DNA of 11,410 nt from DASROJ01 sp035646975. GTDB taxonomy: Bacteria; Acidobacteriota; Polarisedimenticolia; JACPZX01; DASXTC01. The notes under the pieces are model-generated. The model was not told the DNA's origin and ran no database searches. It worked only from the letters and a program-made list of their open reading frames with translations. This document shows, one piece after another, positions 7,367 to 11,410 of this stretch (position 1 is its first letter; every line of letters begins with the position of its first letter). The stretch covers positions 1-11,410 of the forward strand of contig DASROJ010000298.1 of assembly GCA_035646975.1 (NCBI GenBank), in the 5' to 3' direction. A program made the position numbers and the translations under genes.

Positions 7367-7897
7367 TCAGGCGCCACTGTTGTCCAGCGCCCTGGCGATG
7401 GCGGTGATGGTATTCCAGTTGCGCGTCGTGGCCGGCACTCCGAAGAGCCGGTCGAAGGTGCCGAGGTAGCCGATGACCTTCATGTGACGCCGGTACACGC
7501 CGAAGACGAACCGGTTATCCCGCGCCAGTATCTTCATCAGCCATTGGCCGCTTGGTGGAAAGATCATCGGCATCGATGGAGGCGAGCTGGGGCGCCTGGA
7601 CAGGAAGCTCACGAAGCGGACGATGTCGGGTCGCGCGGGCTGGCCCGCGAAGTGATCCTGCGACATCAGCCTGACGATCTCTCGCCCCTGGCAGATCATG
7701 ATCTCGGTGTCGAACGGAAGCCTGCGTGCCAGTTCGGCGCGAAGTTGCGCCTGCGTGACCGGCCGCCGGATGACGAAGGTGCCCGCGGCGCCGATGTTGA
7801 CGGCATCGAGGTGCTTCAGCTGTTCGACGAGCGTCGTCGGCCGGAAGGTCCTGTGGCCTCCGACATTGACTCCTCTGAGAAGAACCACGAGTGCCAC
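7367..7897 (-). CDS. DUF1697 domain protein
   Basis: This is a 176-residue protein of the DUF1697 family. The N-terminal signature is LLRGVNVGGHRTFRPTTLVEQL, where relatives have LLRGINVGG. It is followed by a short strand region and VTQAQLRAELARRLPF. The C-terminal part ends in the family motif TTRNWNTITAIARAL. The usual TYIQSGN-like segment is replaced by NIGAAGTFVIRR, so this copy is somewhat divergent. The function of the family is unknown. The start codon is GTG at 7897, fixed by a strong GGAGG at 7904-7908 with 6 bases of spacing. It is probably its own transcription unit: upstream lies mobile-element debris, and downstream there is a 127-bp gap before the hydrolase. Confidence 0.82.
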   Translation of the reverse strand: MALVVLLRGVNVGGHRTFRPTTLVEQLKHLDAVNIGAAGTFVIRRPVTQAQLRAELARRLPFDTEIMICQGREIVRLMSQDHFAGQPARPDIVRFVSFLSRRPSSPPSMPMIFPPSGQWLMKILARDNRFVFGVYRRHMKVIGYLGTFDRLFGVPATTRNWNTITAIARALDNSGA

Positions 7898-7922
7898 GCG
7901 CTGCCTCCGGCCCGGCGGTCAG

Positions 7923-7938
7923 CGCGCCCGCGGGCGCG
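7923..7938. repeat. 16-bp perfect GC palindrome
   Basis: CGCGCCCGCGGGCGCG equals its own reverse complement. It sits 25 bases upstream of the DUF1697 start, in the only gap left between that gene and the transposase remnant. It could be an operator, a fold-back element or simply GC-rich chance. The flanking stretch 7939-8011 contains no gene I can support. Confidence 0.45.
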
Positions 7939-8011
7939 GGCTCGCGGCATCAGGCGGATGCACCAAACGCCCAGGCCCACCTGCCAGCCGGCTGCGTCGC
8001 CGTTTTTTCGA

Positions 8012-8203
8012 GCAAGGAGTACACGGGAGATGGCTGTTCGTGCGGACATCTCCTACACGACGGTGCACCGTCCTTGGCGTCCTCATGCCCCGCAGCCCCA
8101 TCGTGTCGAGCCCTTCAAGTTCACCAAGGATCCTCGTGCCGAAGAGAAGATCCGCGATGTGGTGGGCCTGTACCTCAACCCTCCCCCCACCGCCATCGTC
8201 TTC
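8012..8203 (+). pseudogene. IS630-family transposase remnant
   Basis: In one plus-strand frame the translation runs STREMAVRADISYTTVHRPW, then PHRVEPFKFTKDPRAEEK, then IRDVVGLYLNPPPTAIVF. This is the join between the helix-turn-helix region and the start of the DDE domain of IS630-type transposases: relatives read SHTTV-RIW, HR-ETFK-S-DP and VGLYL-PP--A-VLCVDEKSQ. The match stops right after AIVF, just before the first catalytic Asp, and what follows is antisense to another repeat. About 64 of some 340 residues remain, with no start region and no terminal inverted repeat visible. It is dead. Note the hairpin CGGC/GCCG plus T6 at 7989-8008 immediately upstream, which looks like a plus-strand terminator but has no gene to serve. 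Confidence 0.75.
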
Positions 8204-8383
8204 ATCGTCCCTCGGTCGCCCGAGCGTCGGATCCACGAGCGGCCTCCCGCGCGCTGTCTGCTTCAGCCGGTTGTCAGTCGGCTCATCACTCAACATGGCC
8301 CTGGTGACCATGACGATCGAGACGAGCGGAAAAAGTCCGCGCCGAGCCCGAGGCCCGGCGGCGGGTGCAGCGTTTAGTTGGAC
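8204..8383 (-). repeat. Cassette-type repeat (R'' box plus LKQTARGR segment)
   Basis: On the minus strand this begins with GTCCAAC (8383-8377), which fits the integron R'' consensus RYYYAAC, 17 bases after the stop of the preceding ORF. The following bases translate as LNAAPAAGPRARRGLFPLVS and, further on, as LSDEPTDNRLKQTARGR. I remember such NRLKQTARG-like peptides as recurrent false ORFs in genomes of soil bacteria; that is recollection, not a search. A possible partner box GTTGAGT (8294-8288) fits GTTRRRY but pairs only in part. The 182-residue open frame spanning 7919-8467 crosses the repeat and the IS630 remnant antisense, so I do not call it a gene. The repeat ends at the IS630 remnant near 8203. 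Confidence 0.42.
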
Positions 8384-8400
8384 GTCGTGTAGTTGATTCG

Positions 8401-8712
8401 TCACGAACCCTCTAGTAAGACCGGGGTCGCTTCGGACCAAACCGTTTCTCGTTTTGGACCTGAACAACCGGACCTGAACACGTCGACGTAGAACCAGGCG
8501 GTAACGTCCCCCGGTTCGTTACTGGACTTTGGAACGACGAGACTCCAACTCCAGGTTCTGGTTTCACCCTGGCGCAGTCGGAAGGTCGTGGGAGATTCTT
8601 GAAACACCCTCCCTTCCATGACTTCGTCACCCCGTTTGAGTTTCCAACCCCATGTCAACCCTACACATGCTTCACGGTTGCGAGATGAAAGACGATCGAG
8701 TGTGAACCGCAC
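8401..8712 (-). CDS. Orphan beta-rich domain, possibly BsuPI-like, probably truncated
   Basis: This 103-residue frame starts at a GTG (8712). The frame is closed just upstream by a TGA near 8735. Its sequence looks genuinely protein-like: VRFTLDRLSSR, then VGLTWGWKLKRGDEVMEGRV, then FRLRQGETRTWSWSLVVPKS, then GDVTAWFYVDVFRSGC. The order (N-terminal strand, GETRTWSW turn, final strand) recalls the BsuPI-type Ig-like fold, where a comparable GET(L/R) turn precedes the last strands; this is a weak resemblance only. It overlaps the broken YiiX-like lipoprotein out of frame by 41 bp, and no good ribosome site precedes the GTG. I think it is the 3' part of a gene whose 5' part was lost at a recombination junction near 8730. 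The R'' box follows 17 bases after its stop. Confidence 0.42.
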   Translation of the reverse strand: MRFTLDRLSSRNREACVGLTWGWKLKRGDEVMEGRVFQESPTTFRLRQGETRTWSWSLVVPKSSNEPGDVTAWFYVDVFRSGCSGPKRETVWSEATPVLLEGS

Positions 8713-8953
8713 AGGCGCCTGACCTGCCCCCCTTCACTGGGCCAATGGCCTCGACGACGTAGGGCTGCCCGTTGCGGTACAAGACGAGCCCCATGTGGCT
8801 GTACTGAGAATGCGTCGCTTTCTGAATTGCGGCACTCTGGGTCGAGCGCGACGTTTGGAACACGATGTCTCCGTCGTGAACGAGCGGGCTCGCCTGAGAC
8901 ACACAGCCGGCGAGGAGGACAGCCAGGCTGAACGTCGAAACGCTTCTTAGCAT
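8672..8953 (-). pseudogene. Truncated YiiX-like lipoprotein (permuted papain fold)
   Basis: From the ATG at 8953 the product begins MLRSVSTFSLAVLLAGC, a signal peptide with lipobox LAGC (Cys17). It continues HDGDIVFQTS (26-35) and HSQYSHMGLVLYRNGQPYVVEAIGPVK (48-74). The GDIVF strand and the His53 in YSHMGLV are the start and one catalytic histidine of the YiiX/DUF830 branch of NlpC/P60-like permuted papain enzymes, which act as amidases or peptidases at the envelope. Relatives are about 190-200 residues long and carry the catalytic Cys in the second half. Here the frame goes off into 19 unrelated residues and stops at 93, so it lacks that Cys. GGAG lies directly against the ATG, too close for normal use. 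The gene is broken at about 8730, where the orphan domain takes over. Confidence 0.6.
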
Positions 8954-8963
8954 CTCCGGGTTC

Positions 8964-9065
8964 GCCCAATACAACGTTAGCCGGCCCGATGCCGGCGGGA
9001 AGAGTCCACACCTGTGCGACGCGGTGACCCTTCGGTGGCGGGTCCGGTTGAACGACGGGTCAGAC
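8964..9065 (-). repeat. attC-like imperfect inverted repeat
   Basis: On the minus strand the element opens with GTCTGAC (9065-9059; one base off RYYYAAC), then CGTTCAACCGG. It closes with CCGGCTAACG and ATTGGGC (8970-8964; one base off GTTRRRY). The two arms share CCGG and AACG in inverted order, and a strong inner hairpin GCCGGC/GCCGGC lies at 8980-8996. Placement is right for a gene cassette: it begins 46 bases after the cupin stop and ends 11 bases before the next start. Both core boxes are degenerate, and the cleaved G is an A in the right-hand box, so it would be a dead or ancestral site at best. No integron integrase is in the window. Confidence 0.35.
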
Positions 9066-9110
9066 GCCTGTCCAAACAAGCGCGGCTCGACTGAAACAAG
9101 TCCCCATCGA

Positions 9111-9575
9111 CTATTTGTCCCGGTAGTCGGTGCGAAACCGCCCATTGCCGCTCATCTGAAGTATGACGGTACCATCCTTGGTTGCCACGAAATGGGGAAC
9201 ACCGGCCGGAATGACAATGAAACTGCCTGCTGGATACCCCTTTAACTTCGTCGGGTCGAATGTTTCGCCCAAGCCCAAGTACCAGGTCCCCTCCATTACT
9301 GTAACAAGCTCGGTGTCTGGATGCGTATGTGCCTGGACCTGCATCCCGCCCGGGATCTTGATTCTGTCAATCCACGCCCCACCTTGGCTCGAATCGCCAA
9401 ACAGCTGCGCACGTTGCCGCCCGTCCTTGTAGTAGGACGGAGTGAACCACGGCACCTGGTCTGGAGTCAGACCGACGATCTCTTGCTTGACATTGTCGGC
9501 CACGGCGACGGTTGCCATCATCCTGCCCGCAACGAGCATTGCCACAGCAGCGGTTAGGGGAAGCAGCTTGTTCAA
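9111..9575 (-). CDS. Secreted cupin-domain protein
   Basis: This 154-residue protein has a signal peptide at about 1-26 (MNKLLPLTAAVAMLVAG..., cut near AVA-DN). It is a single cupin barrel. The first cupin motif gives probable metal ligands His83, His85 (HTHP) and Glu89, followed by VTVMEGTWYLGLG. The second motif PAGSFIVIPAGVPHFV supplies His128. This is the small exported cupin type with the VTV-x-x-GTWYLG signature. Substrate is unknown, and it could be a metal-dependent dioxygenase-like or sugar-binding protein. The start is TTG at 9575, supported by AGGAGA at 9581-9586 with 5 bases of spacing; the ATG three bases upstream runs straight into a stop. It is the last gene of the minus-strand cluster, 12 bp behind its neighbour, and is followed by the attC-like repeat. 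Confidence 0.82.
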   Translation of the reverse strand: MNKLLPLTAAVAMLVAGRMMATVAVADNVKQEIVGLTPDQVPWFTPSYYKDGRQRAQLFGDSSQGGAWIDRIKIPGGMQVQAHTHPDTELVTVMEGTWYLGLGETFDPTKLKGYPAGSFIVIPAGVPHFVATKDGTVILQMSGNGRFRTDYRDK

Positions 9576-9580
9576 CCCAT

Positions 9581-9586
9581 TCTCCT
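9581..9586 (-). promoter_or_regulatory. Ribosome binding site deciding the TTG start of the cupin gene
   Basis: AGGAGA on the minus strand, 5 bases before TTG 9575. The nearby ATG at 9580 would give only ATG-GGT-TGA, so the TTG is the functional start. Confidence 0.7.
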
Positions 9587-9587
9587 G

Positions 9588-9947
9588 TTATCGTGTAAGC
9601 CAATCCTGATACTGTCTCCAGTCAGCATCGATAATCCGCTGCTGCTCGTCCTGCGCAAGCTCTCCGATCCGAAACATACGCTTCATGTAGCCTGGATACT
9701 CTGCCGGTCCGAGCACATCGCGATAGTCGCGTTTTGCGCTCTCGATCTCATGGCGCAGACGCTTGATATCGCCTGCTGCGAGTTTGAGGGCGGCGAGACG
9801 AACACGGTGTGGCTCACTCTGCCAGGTCTCCTTTCCATACTCGTCGAGCATGGCAAGTACCTCCACGGTACGGTCCGCAGGAAAGTCGCGCCGCACGATG
9901 CGCTCGACATCCGCGCCTGTCACGGTGGGGTGGGGCTGTGTTGTCAT
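9588..9947 (-). CDS. Small helical protein of unknown function
   Basis: This is a 119-residue cytoplasmic protein without signal peptide or membrane segment. I do not recognise a named family. It reads as mostly helical and charged: DVERIVRRDFPADRTVEVLAMLDEYG at 13-38, HRVRLAALKLAAGDIKRLRHEIESAKRDYRDVLGPAEYP at 47-85, and a C-terminal RMFRIGELAQDEQQRIIDADWRQYQDWL. The conserved-looking core is LAALKLAAGD followed by a long Arg/Lys/Glu helix ending RDYRDVL. It lies between the ankyrin gene (63 bp upstream) and the cupin (12 bp downstream), most likely cotranscribed with both. The start ATG at 9947 has only a weak AAGAC ahead of it. The composition and intact frame support a real gene; function is unknown. 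Confidence 0.72.
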   Translation of the reverse strand: MTTQPHPTVTGADVERIVRRDFPADRTVEVLAMLDEYGKETWQSEPHRVRLAALKLAAGDIKRLRHEIESAKRDYRDVLGPAEYPGYMKRMFRIGELAQDEQQRIIDADWRQYQDWLTR

Positions 9948-9975
9948 CGTCTTAGACTCTGCGAACCGTCCAAAG

Positions 9976-9989
9976 GATGCCTGGGCATC
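9976..9989. repeat. GATGCC/GGCATC hairpin in the 63-bp gap
   Basis: A perfect 6-bp inverted repeat with a 2-base centre lies in the spacer between the ankyrin gene and the small helical gene. It is short of a T run, so it is not a clear terminator; it may be an operator or an RNA stem between cistrons. Confidence 0.3.
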
Positions 9990-10010
9990 GTCAATCCCCA
10001 GAACGAAATC

Positions 10011-10715
10011 CTAGCCGGAGGCCTCGATGAGCAAGATTTGAATCCACTCACCTGCCGCCGCCTGATGCACCTGCTTGCCTCGCCCGTCTTTGTCGGTCGG
10101 GCGTGCGCCGCGTTCCAGCAGGAGCCTGATGATACCCGTCTGCTGCTCACGCGCGTGCTCAGAACCGCTCCCTCCTCGCCCGGTGGTCTGAACAGCGAGA
10201 TGCAGGGGCGTTGACCCGGCCTTGTTCGGCGCCCTTGGGCTGGCACCTCCATCCAGCAGCGCTCGTACCGCAGGCAACGACCGCGTTCGAACGGCTCTGT
10301 GCAGGGGGCCCACGCCGCTGCTATCCCAGATGTTTGGATCCGCCCCAACCGACAAGAGATACTCGATCGTCTCAGCCTGCGCCGTCGGCTCCCAGTGGTT
10401 GGCGTCCGCTGCGTAGTGAAGGGGCTCGGCCCCGCGGCGATTCTTCGCGCGGCAATCCGCACCGTGCGCCACGAGGAGTTCTGCGACCGGACGCCGAAAT
10501 GCCGCCGCAGCCATATGGAGAGCCGTGTCGCCGGCATAGAGGTAGTGAGCAATTTCGCTGAAAAAAAAGGTGGAGGCGTCCTGGCGTGTCGCGCCGACCT
10601 CAGCCGACGCGGTGGCAAGAGAAGGATCGGCCGTCAAGCGGCGGGACACTTCGCGGATCTCACCATTCACGACAAGTCGAACGAAATCGAGCAAGACCGG
10701 CTTAACCTTTGGCAT
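10011..10715 (-). CDS. Ankyrin-repeat protein
   Basis: This 234-residue protein has no signal peptide. The N-terminal 60 residues are helical (VLLDFVRLVVNGEIREVSRRL, a common lead-in for bacterial ankyrin proteins). Repeats follow: 62-91 (GDTALHMAAAAF, LLVAHGADCRA), 95-129 (GAEPLHYAADANHWEP, IEYLLSVGADPN), 134-163 (GVGPLHRAVRTRSLPAVRALLDGGASPR), 167-206 (GSTPLHLAVQTTGRGG, IIRLLLERGARPT) and a partial capping repeat at 211-230 (GRGKQVHQAAAGEWIQILL). Repeat 4 is stretched by a Gly/Ser-rich loop (about 178-192). Ankyrin arrays bind proteins; the partner is unknown. The gene starts 24 bp after the DUF1348 stop and is probably in the same operon. A run of eight T (8 A on the plus strand, 10561-10568) lies in the codons for TFFFS near residue 50. 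Confidence 0.88.
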   Translation of the reverse strand: MPKVKPVLLDFVRLVVNGEIREVSRRLTADPSLATASAEVGATRQDASTFFFSEIAHYLYAGDTALHMAAAAFRRPVAELLVAHGADCRAKNRRGAEPLHYAADANHWEPTAQAETIEYLLSVGADPNIWDSSGVGPLHRAVRTRSLPAVRALLDGGASPRAPNKAGSTPLHLAVQTTGRGGSGSEHAREQQTGIIRLLLERGARPTDKDGRGKQVHQAAAGEWIQILLIEASG

Positions 10716-10739
10716 CGGTGTCTCGTACGGCTGGGGAGG

Positions 10740-11219
10740 TTACAAGCCCAGAGCAGACAGTCCCGGGTGATCATCCGGACGCCGGCCCAGCGGCCAATGG
10801 TACTTACGGTCCACCTCTTTGATTGGCAGGTCGTTGATACTCGCGATGCGGCGGCGCATCAGCCCGTGCTCGTCGAACTCCCAATTCTCGTTGCCGTAGG
10901 AACGAAACCAGTTGCCGGAGTCGTCGCGCGACTCATAGGCGAATCGTACAGCGATGCGTGCTTCTTGGAAGGCCCACAGCTCCTTGATCAGTCGGTAGTC
11001 GAGCTCCTTCGCCCATTTTCGTTCGAGGAACTGCACGATCGCCTCGCGCCCCGAAAACATTTCAGTGCGATTCCGCCAGCTGCTGTCAACTGTGTAAGCG
11101 AGGGACACCCGTTTCGGATCACGTGTATTCCATGCGTCCTCTGCCATGCGCACCTTTTGAGTCGCAGTTTCGAGGGTGAACGGTGGGAATGGAGGACGGC
11201 TACTCGGATCTGCGCTCAT
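10740..11219 (-). CDS. DUF1348 (NTF2-like) protein
   Basis: This 159-residue protein belongs to the SnoaL/NTF2-like superfamily, DUF1348 branch. Its signature runs nearly the whole length: FTLETATQKVRMAEDAWNTRDP, VDSSWRNRTEMFSGREAIVQFL, KWAKELDYRLIKELWAF, RIAVRFAYESRDDSGNWF, YGNENWEFDEHGLMRRRIAS, and the closing HWPLGRRPDDHPGLSALGL. These are small cone-shaped alpha+beta folds that bind or convert small hydrophobic molecules; the substrate of DUF1348 is unknown. I choose the ATG at 11219 over the ATG at 11231 because GGAGA (11225-11229) lies 5 bases before it, and that SD overlaps the upstream ATG. It is the first complete gene of the minus-strand cluster. No strong promoter is visible in the 78 bp upstream: TTGACC at 11260-11255 lacks a decent -10. 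Confidence 0.9.
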   Translation of the reverse strand: MSADPSSRPPFPPFTLETATQKVRMAEDAWNTRDPKRVSLAYTVDSSWRNRTEMFSGREAIVQFLERKWAKELDYRLIKELWAFQEARIAVRFAYESRDDSGNWFRSYGNENWEFDEHGLMRRRIASINDLPIKEVDRKYHWPLGRRPDDHPGLSALGL

Positions 11220-11274
11220 TTCATTCTCCATAGCTCAGCTCGATGTCTGAAAACGGTCAAAGTCCCACCCCCAT

Positions 11275-11287
11275 CCGCCACGGGCGG
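11275..11287. terminator. Short GC hairpin between two minus-strand genes
   Basis: CCGCC / GGCGG with a 3-base loop lies 11 bases after the stop of the partial gene at the right edge. A G-rich stretch rather than T follows on the minus strand, so termination would be weak. The near-palindrome GGTTGTTGAAGAACC overlaps that stop codon. Confidence 0.25.
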
Positions 11288-11297
11288 GCCTGGTTCT

Positions 11298-11410
11298 TCA
11301 ACAACCTCTGAACTCAATGCCTGGGTTCAACGTTTCCAGCTCGGTCAGAAACCGGTGAAACCCATCGAACTGATTAAGCAGACGAATCTTGCCTGCACTG
11401 GACCTGACGA
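11298..11410 (-). CDS. 3' end of an unidentified reading frame, cut by the window edge
   Basis: On the minus strand the frame from 11408 is open to a TGA at 11300-11298, giving 36 residues that begin VRSSAGKIRLLNQFDGFHRF and end LNPGIEFRGC. The mix of residues is protein-like and the other two frames are closed by stops. I do not recognise the family. It may be the last piece of a gene upstream of the DUF1348 gene, or the end of a mobile element, since the stop codon sits within a near-palindromic GGTTGTTGAAGAACC. With so little visible, no function is proposed. Confidence 0.4.
   Translation of the reverse strand, partial: VRSSAGKIRLLNQFDGFHRFLTELETLNPGIEFRGC

Noticed and set aside
7962..7968. 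GTTTGGT (minus strand) as an integron R' box ending an attC begun at 8383
   Set aside because: One base off the consensus and more than 400 bases from the R'' box; even removing the IS630 remnant leaves a site twice the usual length.
7919..8467. 182-residue open frame on the minus strand
   Set aside because: It runs through the orphan ORF end, the LKQTARGR repeat and antisense of the IS630 remnant; composition is Arg/Pro/Gly-rich and it has no coherent domain.
11232..11260. TTGACC as -35 of the DUF1348 cluster
   Set aside because: The base positions 17 downstream read TGAGCT, too far from a -10 consensus.
1..11410. CRISPR array, tRNA, rRNA or integrase gene
   Set aside because: No regularly spaced repeats, no cloverleaf with a T-loop, no conserved rRNA segment and no tyrosine recombinase motif were found on either strand.

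Overview
The window suggests a GC-rich soil or sediment bacterium of the Acidobacteriota, probably class Vicinamibacteria. The best marker is a VWFA-related protein of the acidobacterial type, encoded behind a long TPR protein. This is an inference from gene content and composition, since no rRNA or other phylogenetic marker is present.

The left two thirds (about 1-7900) is dense and chromosome-like. A truncated metallo-beta-lactamase-fold hydrolase is translationally coupled, by an ATGA overlap, to a secreted protein with two carboxypeptidase-regulatory-like folds. Convergent to them is a two-gene operon on the minus strand: a TPR protein followed by a VWA protein, also joined by an ATGA overlap. 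A very short divergent promoter region (about 35 bp) separates this operon from a Ste24-like M48 membrane metallopeptidase on the plus strand. The perfect -10 box TATAAT lies so close to the M48 start codon that its transcript should be almost leaderless. The overlapping complement reads TATACT on the other strand. Next, on the minus strand, come a small secreted alpha/beta hydrolase and a GT87-type (DUF2029) polytopic membrane glycosyltransferase, overlapping by 7 bp, and a DUF1697 gene upstream of them.

The middle (7898-9110) is a mosaic of debris and recombination scars. It holds a roughly 190-bp remnant of an IS630-family transposase (plus strand) that ends abruptly at about 8203. Abutting it is a repeat whose minus-strand translation contains the phrase NRLKQTARGR. 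A consensus integron-type R'' box (GTCCAAC) follows, then an orphan C-terminal domain and a lipoprotein of the YiiX permuted-papain type cut off after about 74 residues. A roughly 102-nt imperfect inverted repeat with attC-like layout lies between that lipoprotein and the cupin gene.

The right end (9111-11219) is a compact minus-strand cluster in apparent transcription order: DUF1348 (NTF2-like) protein, ankyrin-repeat protein, a small helical protein of unknown function, and a secreted cupin with a TTG start behind a strong Shine-Dalgarno. Gaps are 24, 63 and 12 bp. Composition looks less GC-rich than the left part, which together with the neighbouring scars suggests an acquired accessory region. 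The last 113 bases hold the 3' end of another minus-strand reading frame that I cannot identify. No tRNA, rRNA, CRISPR array or integron integrase is visible.
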